This document shows, piece by piece, positions 1 through 13,783 of a DNA stretch of 64,000 nucleotides. Positions within the stretch are counted from its first letter, which is position 1; the number at the start of each line of letters is the position of its first letter. The notes below the pieces were generated by a model that saw only the letters and a program-made list of their open reading frames with translations, was not told the origin of the DNA and ran no database searches. A program made the position numbers and the translations under genes. The DNA is from Lithospermum erythrorhizon (lineage: Eukaryota; Streptophyta; Magnoliopsida; Boraginales; Boraginaceae), in assembly GCA_019722365.1 (NCBI GenBank), contig JADFUC010001680.1, positions 806,001-870,000 of the forward strand, in the 5' to 3' direction.

Positions 1-1411
1 TTTATGCGCATTTGTATTTATTAAAAAAGTTAACATCGTTGGCACCATAAAAATGTTAGCAATCGCAAGAGCGCCTGTGAGTAAAACTAATGATAGTCAA
101 AGTGGGTTACAAATTTGTTGTACAAATGATTCTTTTCATAATCAATTTATATATATTAACAGAGAACATCGAACGGCCTAGTTTCTGCTATATGCCTTCC
201 AGCCGACTTATGTTTCGTACCGATTCTCATCAGAAGCGGAGCTATGGGCTTTTAAAAAAAAAAATTATATATATTAACAATAATTAAAGAGGGAAAAACT
301 TATTTATGTATATAGATAAAATATGATTAAGTAAAAAATATGTTTATGCGATGTTGTAATGTTATTATACATAAAGTTTCGATTTTTGTCAAACTTTAAA
401 AATTATTTATGTAATAATCTAGTTTTTGGATTGTCAATAAGATATGGTTAATGCATTGATTGCTTCAACACTTTCACAAATTTATCATACCTACTGGCTT
501 CATATATCATGATTTACATAACTGACGCGATTCGCAGGCTTATTACATTGTAGTTCCACAAGTAATGACGGGTCTGCTTACAAAACAAAACAGTTTTTTT
601 TAAAGAAAAAAGTTTTATATGATGAATAAATGTTGTTTTCTTGTTCATGTGGGTGACGTGTCCTATGCCCAGAAACTCAGGCTTAGGTTGTGTCACATGT
701 GTTGATGAGCTGTGAAAGGGCAACCGTCTAGCATATCATGATTCATGAATAAAATAAGTGAATAACTTAAATAATTGTTGGGAAGTCTTCATATACAAAT
801 ATTTTACTTGATGTTTTATAGTTAAAATATATGTATGACATATAATTCATCAAATATAAAATAGAAATAGAATGTACTGTAACATATGATTCAACTTTAT
901 ATGTAACATGCATGCATGTCACTTCCAAATTTGATGAGAACAGTTTCTACAGTAATGTGGTGTCTTAGGCATAATGATAATATAAATTACATTTGATATA
1001 ATGTGCAATAGTTTGTGTGCTTAATCTCCAACACAAATGAATGTGTTCCCTAACAATTTATGAGTGAATTTGTCATTTTATAAATTCTTATATCATGCAT
1101 GTTAGATGATTTGATCCTCAAAGATTATCGTTAAAATTGAGGTAACACATATTTATATTTTGTAATAACATACAAAGAGATGGTCAAACATTCTTGTTTT
1201 GAAAACATCTATTACCTCCTGATTTCACTCGATCCAAATTCCACCTGCAAAAACAAGAAACATATATATGCATGCATTATTTCAGGACAGGACTTTGAAA
1301 GGATTGTTAATATGACAATTTTACACTCTCATACATATACATGCATAAAAATACCATAATTATAGAGAGATGAATAGGTGATGAGAATGAAGAGATATCT
1401 ATTAAGAGGAC
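1..1411. other. Gene-free flank upstream of the apple-domain gene
   Basis: AT-rich sequence with only short chance open frames and no recognisable protein. The 3' part presumably holds the promoter and 5' leader of the gene that starts at 1412. I saw no transposon ends or RNA gene here. Confidence 0.6.
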
Positions 1412-4400
1412 ATGGCTAGAGGATATTACAACACCAACATTAATAATAGTAATAATAATCTTTATAATAACACTAATTATCATAATCATAGTAATAGTTA
1501 TGGTGGTAGAACAAAATGGTGGAATTCATACAAGAAAACTACAATGGTTGTTTGTACCTTCAACTTATTCATTGCTCTTTATATTCTTAAATCTGAATTC
1601 ACATCATTTTTCGACTACACTTACACTGAATCTCAAACTGGTTAGTCTCCATTTCGAGTATTCATAATTCTTATTTCTATGTTCTTTATCTATAATGTTA
1701 TGTATGTTGTGACTAGCTTGTGGCCATTTTGTTTGTTTTAATGTTTTCTTGATAATCATTCTTTAGATTTTATGGATGATTTATCTTTGTGTGGTATTTG
1801 ATATTGTATCCGAGTAGGTAATAGGTATTGATGTGCTATTTTATTTGTATTGAATCATTTAATATATTTATTTAATAAATGATACTTCCTCCACCTAAAT
1901 TTAACAATGAGATTTGACTAAGTAATTAAAAATTCCACCTAAATTTTATTTGTTTTATTCATATACATTGTTTGATGTTCTAAAGTTTGGCATAAGTTTT
2001 TTATGTATAGTGTTATAATATGTACATGCGTTATCGCTTCAAAAGTAATTTGACTATTTGTTGGGAAAAATCTCCAAGTGAATTGGGACTAAGGGAGTAG
2101 CTCTTTTCTCCATGAGATGCATCTTCTTTAGTTTGATTTATAATGGTGTCGATTTTTAAGTTTGTTGTTGATAAAGCTTTGAATTGAGAAAAGCTTGTTG
2201 TTCGTTGAGATGAAAACGTTCGAGTACATATACAATATGGTTGTGATCTAAAAGTCACTAAATCTCTATTCTTCCTCTACAAGTAATACACATTAGAAGG
2301 CTACTGATATGGAATCAAATCAAACAATATGCACAATCTTGTTATATCTAATGTAATTCTCAATACTCCCCCTCAAGGAGGTGCATGAGAATCGTAGACG
2401 CCCAACTTATCCAATAATAATGAAAATTGTGAGGTGCCCAATGCTTTAGTAAATATATCACCTAGTCAAGATGAAAATCGAGCATGAAAGCAAAGTAGAG
2501 ATTGTCATCATGTTTGGTAATGCTCGTGAAAGACTCGGATTAGATGCAATATGAAGTGCTACTTGATTATCACGGAATACTCTAACTGGCTGAGTATGAA
2601 AAACACCAAGAGATGCAAGAAAACATTTAAGCCATTTCACTTCAACACAACAATAAGCCATAGCTCGATATTTTGCCTCGGCCGGGCATCCAGAGCAACG
2701 GTGGGTCTGGCTTGATTTCCAAGACATCAAAGTAAATTCAAGTACAAAATACCGGAGATCGAAATGACGTGACATAGGGTAACTCGCCCAATCAGAGTCG
2801 CAATACGCATACAATTGCAAATCACAATCGCCCGTAGTTAATCCTCGAATTCGACGGTATTTCGAGGTACCGAAGAACACGTATTGCTGCTTCATATGAG
2901 TCCGTGTGCGGCCCGTATAAACCGAGATAACATACTTAACGGATAAGTAATCTTAGAACGAGTTAATGTCAAATAAAAGGAGTATTTTTGTCCCATGAGT
3001 CTCCTATAACGAAGCCGATTCGAGAAGAAATGGAGCCGCCGCATTTCTGGGGATGACGGTTCTCGAGGTAGAGGAGTCTCAATCGATTAGTTGCAAGTGC
3101 ATCTATCTCATGGAGTAACCAATGTATACTTTTTCTCAAAGAAAGATATCGAGCACACTCAATTCCAAAAAAATATTTAAGAGGTCCTAAATCCTTGAGT
3201 TGAAAGCATTGATCCACCATCGCTTGAAAGTTGCCAGAGTGATTTAATTATTCTACCAAGTATGTCATCAACATAGACTAACACGCATGTAATAATCCTC
3301 CCCCCTATCGACATGTAAAAACAAAGTGTGTGGTCAAGCAAGTGACTTTGAGTGAAGCCATATTTTCTAAGAAATTTAAGTAAGCTTTTAGGGCAAACCA
3401 ATTTCTAGGAGATCGTCTCAAACCGTGAAAGATCGCTAAGATGTACAGACTTAAGAAGACGAAGAGATCAGAACTCCAAAATGTAGTTTTATATATACTC
3501 TTCATGAAGATCACCATACAAAAAATGGATTATCGACATCGAAGTCGGGTACACCTCCAGCTTTTAGCAATCGCTACAAAACATGTTTAACGTCACCATT
3601 TTCGCAATCGGGGCAAAAAGATTCTGCGGAAATCTCCGCCCGCCACGGCTCTCGACAACTAATCTTTCTTTGTGACGTTCAATTGAACTATCAGATTTAT
3701 ATTTAGTCTTGTAAACCCATTGACAACCAATCGCTCAAGCGAAAGTAACAATATCCCAGGTTCGATTCTTCTCAAGAGCATCAATCTCAAGTTTCACGGC
3801 GCGCGCCAACCAAAGTTCTAATGCTTCCTCTCTTTGTAATTCCCCTCGGCTCAAGGTTAATGCAATACGGGCAAATAAAGTCGACACTCAAGCCTTTGAA
3901 AATTTACTATACGCAACATAATTTTCGGCGGGAAAACTTTATACCGGCGTGTCAAGACGCCGGGCGAGCCAGTGTACAATACTAGCCGAAGTCGAGGACG
4001 ACAATGTCGCGGAAAGCCGAGTTGTCTCAAGTAGTGGCCGAATGCAATCGCCATTTCCGCAGTAAATGGCTGGCCCGGGCGCTGCCGGGCAGCTTCAACA
4101 ATGGCCGGGACGTGGAACAACAAATCTAAATTTCAAGATCGGCATCCTCTAAAAATCTCCCCCACTGGTCTGTTGAGATTGATTATCAAATGTCAACTCA
4201 TCCTCCCATTCAAGGCTTAAGAATTCATGACGGAATACGCGCCGATAGTAGTCATTAGAATGTTCAAAAGGGAATATATTCTCAAAAAATTTAACATCAC
4301 GAGAGACAAATAAATCCCGTGTCTCCAAATCTAATACCTTCCACCCTTTTTGCCAAAAGAATATCCCATAAAAACACACTTTCTACTTCTTGATGCAAAT

Positions 4401-7014
4401 TTATCATTATGACGAGGCTTGCTATGAACATAACATAAACACCCAAATACTCGCAGTAAATTCAAACAAGGAGCTTTATGAAACAATACCTCATACGGTG
4501 TTTGCCCACAAGAACCTGGGAGGGTGTTCTATTTATCAAAAATATTGTTGTTGAACACATTCACCCCAAAATTCGATAGAACGGAGTATTCTAAAATCGG
4601 CGGCTCGCCACTTCCAAATATGTATGTGTTGCCTCTACATCAGCCCGTTTCATACGGAGTGTTAACACAAGAGCTTCTCTGAATAAAATGCCATGAGATT
4701 TGAAAAAATTCTAAGCTTTACCTCTCGAGTGATGTAAATTCTTTCCATTATTAGAACGCATACCTTTGACAATTTTATTAAACTCCGAGTCCTAACCATG
4801 TTGATAAAATTGTATAAACAATCATATACTTTCTTTATTTTCTAACAAATATGTCAATACAAAATTTTAAAATTATCATCGACAATTGTTAAAATAATAA
4901 GCCCCATAAAAAGATGTTATGGGGGGAGAAACAAGGTTGTTAATAGGTTGCACAATCTGCTATATCTAATGTAATTCCCAATAGTTGTTTTTTGTTGATA
5001 ATTAGAAACAAGGTTGTTTCTGTTTGGCAAAAACAAATTTATGGGTCATGGAGTGGTAGAATATGGTTTTGTTGGCTTGTCTTCCTTAGCTATTTCACTT
5101 TGTAAACCCAAGCCGAGAAGCCTTATCTACTAAGGAGTACGGGCCATACGAATACGACATCTCCAACGAATAAAACTATTTCACTTTTGTGAAACCCAAA
5201 ATTGTTGTTTCAATGTTGTTTAAAGAGATTATTGTGTTTGACAGATTCCAAGTACACTGATGATCAGATAAGGAATATGGAAGAATCGATTCGAATACGC
5301 AAGGCATTAAAACCAACTCACCTTATTAGATTGGTTAGCTCTTTCATTCCCACACTTGTATTGAGCCAGAGAAATGCCTTATTTGTTCTAAGGACAAAAT
5401 AGTTTAACTTGTTTGAGTGGTTTTAGGTGAAGCAGATGAAAACTGAATTTGTGGGAAATGATAGAGCAATTGAATTGCCTGAGCAAATGAAGAAAATGAT
5501 AACCAATGAATTATTAATGAGATTACGGACCATGCAAGCGAATGCTGAAATGTCGATGCAGCAAGGTTAGCTTGTGTTTGTTCTTGTTTAATTCCTATGA
5601 TGATACTTCATTTAGTTCATTCTCGTATTCGTTCTTCAACAACTTTATTTGTACTCCAAAACTTTTGTGATTATAGTATACACACAAGTTTTCTAGTAAT
5701 GTATTAGCTCAAAGAGTTTATAGGATAATTAAGTTCTAAAAGAGGCCTAGTGAACATCTCTTACATGTGCTAGTCTTGTGGGACCTTAAGTTTTTCAAAC
5801 AAAGAATTGCTACCATGATATGTTCCGTTTTGATCAAGATCTCGTACTCTTTAATTGGATGTACTTTTATTCTTTGGTTTGCGTAACTCAACCGAACATG
5901 ACTGAAGATGATTTTCTGAAATTTTAATGTCATAATAATCCGAGGGAGTAGAAATTTCCCACTAGTGTTTGGGTGTTTTAACTTCATTGGTCTCATTCTA
6001 TATCAGTTCATCTCTGGGTTTTCTACAAGCAGAGACAGTTGAAAGCTGGCGAGTGGAGAAACTGAGAGAAGCCGAAGGAGTCATTCGTAAGAAGACTTCA
6101 AATTCAAGTATTTCAATTGAGGAAGCTGGTATATATTGATCATCTCGTTCAACGGGGTTTGCGACTCCACGTCTTACCATACGTAGTTTACTTTTGATTC
6201 TATCCAGTGTTTTCGTTTAGATTATTCATGGTACTTCCTTTACCTTTTTTCCCACGTGTGGCAGACGTGCTCATTAACGCCTTGGGGTCTGATTGGCCTA
6301 CATTTTCAGAAGAATTCGGTTTCTGGGTACCAGTTGAAGTTGATAACACAGGATATGTTGATTTACCCGAGGGCTCAGAGAAACTTGGTTAAGTCCCCCC
6401 CCCTGCGTGTCATCTTTTATCATCTTAACTTTATGCATTCTTTACGAAACCAAGTTGACCATCAGAAGGTATAGTAATGATTTCCCCACTCTGATAATAG
6501 TAACAAATTCTGCACTTTTTGTTCTTCAGTGAAAGAGATTATACCTCGCTCGCGGCTGCCTCCGGAATGCAAGGCTGAACTTCACACGGATTATGGTGGT
6601 GTTGCTGTTACTTGGGGCCTCACGCACCGCAAAGAATCTCCATATGAATGTTGCATGGCTTGCTTGGAACATGCCAGGAATACAAAACCAGGCAAACAGA
6701 AATGTAACATATGGGTCTATTGCCCTTCTACTAATGGATGCCACTCCCCTGATGTTTATGAACACGAGCTCGGGGAATGCTGGCTCAAATATGTAAGTCC
6801 GAATTTCGCTCATTTATCTTGCAGTAACCTTATCTGTAACCTAGTAATGCATAGGTAACAATGTGACGCCTCTAACGACGCCTCCCCCGATTATTGTATG
6901 TAGTCGGAGAAACCTAGATTGAACTTCAAGAATGAGTATCCAGAGTCTTACAGAAAGTTGCATCCAAATGCGCCGTTGGAAGTTCCATGGATGTCTGGTT
7001 TCATCACAGACTGA
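1412..7014 (+). CDS. Single-pass membrane protein with C-terminal Cys-rich apple/PAN-like domain
   Basis: Seven coding exons: 1412-1640, 5245-5333, 5427-5565, 6033-6128, 6265-6387, 6530-6792 and 6904-7014. They join in phase to 349 aa. The N-terminus is Asn-rich with basic residues, followed by one hydrophobic segment at about residues 43-60, which suggests a type II signal anchor. The middle part (about 78-225) is charged and helical. From about residue 226 there is a Cys-rich domain with the spaced motifs ECCMAC, KCNIWVYC and GECWLKY, as in PAN/apple folds of plant membrane proteins. The ligand and function are unknown to me. The first intron is 3.6 kb and contains a decayed antisense copia element, while the other introns are short. 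The exon frames are all intact, so the gene looks functional despite the insertion. Extracellular or luminal placement of the Cys domain is inferred from topology. Confidence 0.82.
1884..2101. mobile_element. Possible degenerate Stowaway-like MITE in intron 1
   Basis: The left edge reads TACTTCCTCCACC and the reverse complement of the right edge reads TACTCCCTTAGTCCC. Both resemble the CTCCCTCCGTCCC-type terminal repeats of Stowaway MITEs, about 215 bp apart in AT-rich DNA. The match is imperfect, so this is a weak call. Confidence 0.28.
2330..4990 (-). mobile_element. Degenerate Ty1/copia retrotransposon, antisense in intron 1
   Basis: Minus-strand fragments, in 5'-to-3' element order, match copia pol. 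The end of integrase with the linker motif KKGWKVLDLETR and FVSRDVKFFE lies near 4379-4260. Reverse transcriptase pieces with LVYVDDIL lie around 3250, and QLKDLGPLKYFFGIE near 3200-3130. The RNase H part, with YCDSDWA and LMSWKSSQ, is at 2895-2460. Frameshifts and stops break every domain. Gag, protease and the start of integrase are missing. A polypurine-like GAGGGGGAGTA on the minus strand at about 2373-2363 precedes a short LTR-like sequence, and a related copy lies at about 4953-4988, so the two probably mark remnants of the LTRs. It is a dead copy lying opposite to the host gene. Confidence 0.82.
5089..5200. repeat. Short direct repeat flanking a small intronic insert
   Basis: The string CTATTTCACTTTGTAAACCCAA near 5090 recurs as CTATTTCACTTTTGTGAAACCCAA near 5173. 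About 65 bp of less AT-rich sequence lies between. This looks like a small insertion or tandem duplication within intron 1. Confidence 0.4.
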
Positions 7015-7949
7015 AAGACTAGCTCATTATTTTTTGGTGCAAGATGGACATTTTTTCCTACTTCTTGAGGCCATCAATTGTATAATCTCATGTGCATTTC
7101 TTCTCCATGAGATGGGAATTCTCCTTCTGTGATGGTAGGTCAATAATATGCTGAAGCTTTTGTTCCATGAATATCAATATCCTGCTTCAATGCTTCATTC
7201 AGACTTTGTTGTTAAGAAGTGATATTTTGTTGAAGCTTTTGCTCCTTAAATGTACAGAACAAGCAAATTGGTTCACATCTATGATCTATTTCATCATTAA
7301 TTCTTCTTAGTTGGAAGTTCAATTAATAATCCTGGTCATCTCAATTTAACTGGAAGGTTTAGCTAATCATAAAAAAAAAATCATTTTTGATCCTAAACTA
7401 ATCTTACTTGAACGAATTTTCATAATTCAAATTTTTAATAATATAAGTGTTCGAGGTGTAGCATATGATCCTCACCTAACATAGAATTCAATTTTCATGT
7501 TTCTTCTCATAGTTGTACAACAAATACTAAGTTCAGGATAATATATGTTAATCGAAATACAGAGTTCTAATACAAACCAAATTAGAATACTAATTTGCGA
7601 TTAAGTTTCTCAAGTCTAACTCTTTGGATATATCATGTGATCTACCTAATTACACCTCTATTACAATTAAATAACTTCTAAGTTATAATTAATTTTACTA
7701 GGCCATCTTTTCATTGGCTTCTTAAATAATAAATTATTACAAATCTTTAACTTCTTGGATAGATATTGTTATTATATACAAAACCACCACTTTCATTGTT
7801 ATCCAAACCAACATGTATAAATATATCAATCTCTTTTCAAATCCTCCACATATAATTTTCATTGATATAAACTAACTTATTTCCTTAATTATTTATTTTT
7901 CTTTGATTTTTTATTATTTATTTTATTGGAAAATTCCAAAACAAGCATT
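7015..7949. other. Intergenic region, with promoter of the LBD gene
   Basis: No coding evidence. The first 300 bases should hold the 3' UTR of the upstream gene. A TATA-box-like TATAAATATA at 7816-7825 lies about 125 bases before the LBD start codon, a plausible core promoter position. Confidence 0.5.
7816..7825 (+). promoter_or_regulatory. TATA-like box upstream of the LBD gene
   Basis: TATAAATATA about 125 bases upstream of the ATG at 7950. The surrounding DNA is AT-rich, so a chance match is possible. Confidence 0.38.
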
Positions 7950-8585
7950 ATGATGCAGAAGAATAATGGAACTAATGCATGTGCATCATGCAAGCATCAA
8001 AGAAAGAAGTGTACAGACAAGTGCATATTGGCACCATTATTTCCGGTTGAGAAAACCAAAGAATTCCAAGCTGTGCATAGGGTTTTTGGTGTGAGCAATT
8101 TAACCAAAATAGTTGGGAATCTCCCCCGGGACGATGACCGGAGAAGGGCTGTGCAATCGTTGATTTGGGAGGCGTCGTGGCGGCTAAGAGATCCAATTTT
8201 GGGACCCTATGGAGAGTACAAAAGAATTTATGATGAATTAAAGTTGTACAAAAATCAGTTCCAATGTGGTAACATGTACCAAAACAATGTGTCATCTCAA
8301 GGGGGTGTGACAACTACAATGTACAAACCTCATGCAGCAACTACAGGAGATTTGGGTGGATGGAATAATAATATTATTGGAGATGTTAATAATACACTAG
8401 ATTATATCCATGAACATGGAAGTGCTATTAATGCTGATAATAATTTTTATGATTATTTTACACAAAGGCAAGATGAATTTAATTTGGAGAAAGTAAGGAG
8501 AGATGCCATGATAATGAACAATGAGTGTGCTAATGTTCTTCCTCAGCATCAGCATCCAGCTAATATTAATGGTTTTAACCATTAG
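7950..8585 (+). CDS. LOB-domain (LBD/ASL) transcription factor
   Basis: One uninterrupted exon of 211 aa. The start is the first ATG of the open frame; upstream in-frame codons include no ATG. The N-terminal C block fits CX2CX6CX3C exactly, with Cys at residues 11, 14, 21 and 25. This zinc-binding block gives DNA binding in the plant-specific LBD family. It is followed by the GAS-like region with VHRVFGVSN and then EASWRLRDP and GPYGEYKRI. The canonical class I leucine-zipper spacing is not preserved, so it belongs to a divergent LBD clade. The C-terminal half (after about residue 105) is Asn/His-rich and low complexity, as expected of a variable regulatory tail. Most LBD genes have an intron within the LOB domain; none is evident here. 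It presumably acts in the nucleus in organ development, but the exact orthologue is not clear. Confidence 0.9.
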   Translation: MMQKNNGTNACASCKHQRKKCTDKCILAPLFPVEKTKEFQAVHRVFGVSNLTKIVGNLPRDDDRRRAVQSLIWEASWRLRDPILGPYGEYKRIYDELKLYKNQFQCGNMYQNNVSSQGGVTTTMYKPHAATTGDLGGWNNNIIGDVNNTLDYIHEHGSAINADNNFYDYFTQRQDEFNLEKVRRDAMIMNNECANVLPQHQHPANINGFNH

Positions 8586-9092
8586 TATCTTGAGGTAATT
8601 CAACTAATAGTTTGATTTAATTTTATTTATAATTTGCATGGAGATATTATCAATAACATTCTTATTTTATTTGTTGGGTTTTTATCTCTATTTTAACAGA
8701 TGTATATGTTTGTGCTTTAGCAAGTTCATACTATTGTAGACATCCTTATTGAACAAGTTATTTTAAAAACAACACAACCCAAAAAACATATAGCCGAATA
8801 CTGTTTAATACATCTCGGACACATAATGCATTTCATTTCATAATATATTCAAAACCATGGAGTAATTCATAATAAACCTTAGGGTAATTAGTTCACATAA
8901 AAATAGTGAATATGATTCGAATTCAAATATAATAATCGGATTCATAGAGTATTCAATCTAGCCAAGTGAAGAAAAACATGCAGTTAGTAAAATCAACAAT
9001 ACAAGTAAATTCATTTGGTACAGTACAGAGCAAATATGAGTTGTGCCGGGCATCATAAACAGTACCATGATCAAGCATTTTTCGCAATAAAT
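8586..9092. other. Convergent intergenic region
   Basis: This separates the ends of the LBD gene (+) and RPN11 (-). It is AT-rich and should hold both 3' UTRs. Nothing else is visible. Confidence 0.55.
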
Positions 9093-12092
<3,000 letters not shown>

Positions 12093-12544
12093 TAATTATT
12101 TACTACTTTGCCAAAATTAGCACTTTTATGGAATTTTAGATGTATATGATACGAGTCGAGTCCGTCACTTTTAACTCGAAAAATTGTTGATTACTCCTTT
12201 TAATCGAATTAAAATTGAATTGAGTTTCGAGTTAATTTATGTTATTAAAGAGTCATCCGATCCCCAAATTTAACAATGTGAAACGAAAAAATCAAAGTCA
12301 ATATTGAATTCTTTAGCGCACTCACTATGCTAAGTTTTATCTACCATGTTTTTCATAATTTTCAATGTGCCAATTCATCTCCAGATCATATATCACACCC
12401 TATCTATACTATTCATCCACTACGATACATGTTTTATCAAAAAATTACTATATGCACAATTCACTATATTTCATTATTTTATCTCTCTTCCAATTCTCAA
12501 CATATCTCATACATCAATATTTGTTTCATAATTTATACTCCTAT

Positions 12545-12547
<3 letters not shown>

Positions 12548-12578
<31 letters not shown>
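12548..12578. repeat. (TA)n microsatellite
   Basis: About 15 uninterrupted TA units. Confidence 0.9.
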
Positions 12579-12582
<4 letters not shown>

Positions 12583-12640
12583 CAATTTAATCGCTAAATA
12601 AATAGTATTATACACACTCTATAGCGGTGGTGTTTTAGTC

Positions 12641-12666
12641 AATATATATATATATATATATATATT
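12641..12666. repeat. (TA)n microsatellite at the SINE-like 3' end
   Basis: About 12 TA units directly after the end of the SINE-like sequence, read on the minus strand. It may be the tail of that element. Confidence 0.85.
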
Positions 12667-12840
12667 AAGTCTAATGCTCAGTTCGCCTAATTGTCGAGTT
12701 AAAATACAAAGCTCACGAGGTCTGGACCCATTATAATTATTATTTTTAAATCCACCACCGCCTCTTACAACGGTAGACCGAACTCAAAAAGACCTCTTAA
12801 GCTCACCGAAGGCCTCCTAACCACTTGACCATTCGATGTT
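12641..12840 (-). mobile_element. Candidate tRNA-derived SINE
   Basis: On the minus strand, TGGTCAAGTGGTTAGGAGG (about 12830-12812) matches the A box of a tRNA-type polymerase III promoter. About 30 bases downstream, GAGTTCGGTCTACC (12785-12772) resembles a B box. The unit ends about 110 bases later in a (TA)n run. Box order, spacing and the simple-repeat tail fit plant tRNA-derived SINEs. It does not fold as an intact tRNA, so it is not called a tRNA gene. Confidence 0.48.
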
Positions 12841-13783
12841 CTCGTGTTCGACTCATTAGTCTGTTGAAATCCAACCCTCAACTCAATACGATGAACTTTA
12901 ATAGAACGAGCTGCATATAGTACGACTCTCATGTACGACTTTAATTATTATTCCTCTTTATACAAAGATAAAGTTACTAACCTCTCTTCTATATAAGATG
13001 TGATCTGCGCGCTATAGTTCAATCTATCCCTTAAGGATAGTTGATCGATTTCATTTCAAGACTTTCTCACGATCGTTACATGCATTTTTGTGGGCGGCTT
13101 TACCTAGCTATCAGAATTTGTACGCTTATCAAGGCCAAAGTCGGCATCTACCTAAGACGCACCAACAAGTACCTACCGCGGATACGAAGTGTTATAAAAA
13201 GTGTGTTGGGCTCAACTAGGGGCTTAAACGAAATAACCATAACAAACCGAGCGAGGCTTTAAGGTTTGGTTGACATATTCTCGAACCGGTTCGCCTGTCT
13301 ATGAAAAAATGAATCAAAAAATATTTATTAAAATAATTGGACAAAAAAAAAATCAAATTGAACAATTCAACCAAACAACATTAAATTGAAATCCCAAAAT
13401 TCAATTTCTAAAAAAATGAACATAAAGAATACCTAATTATACATGCATCACCATCAAATTTTCAATTCAAAACCCCATCACCATCGAATCTTCAACACGT
13501 TATACCAATCGCAATTGATATGAGAAGGGGGAAGTGGGATGCAGAAATGAGTTCACTAAATGGATTAAGAAAAAGTATCAACGGACGTGAGTCCATTTAT
13601 TTATTAAATTAAACACGCTTAAATCGAACCGAACTATTTCCGTGAATGTAATACCGAACTTCCAAACATCCAAAGGGTTTTACAGCCCTAAGTGTTGAAC
13701 TAGATGAATGGCTAATTATTATGACATGTATATATAGGTGGAAGGTGAGTTCCACTCATAGCAAGCATTAAACTCAATACTCA

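Larger units (their letters stand above)
12093..13783. other. Intergenic region between RPN11 and heme oxygenase (divergent)
   Basis: It should contain both promoters, because the two genes point away from each other. Two TA microsatellites and a SINE-like sequence lie here. An open frame at 13041-13262 shows no recognisable domain and was not accepted as a gene. Confidence 0.6.

Noticed and set aside
12772..12832. tRNA gene on the minus strand
   Set aside because: A and B boxes are visible, but no acceptor or anticodon stems can be formed. A SINE is more likely.
13041..13262. 73-codon open frame upstream of heme oxygenase
   Set aside because: No domain, no homologue recognised, no gene signals around it.
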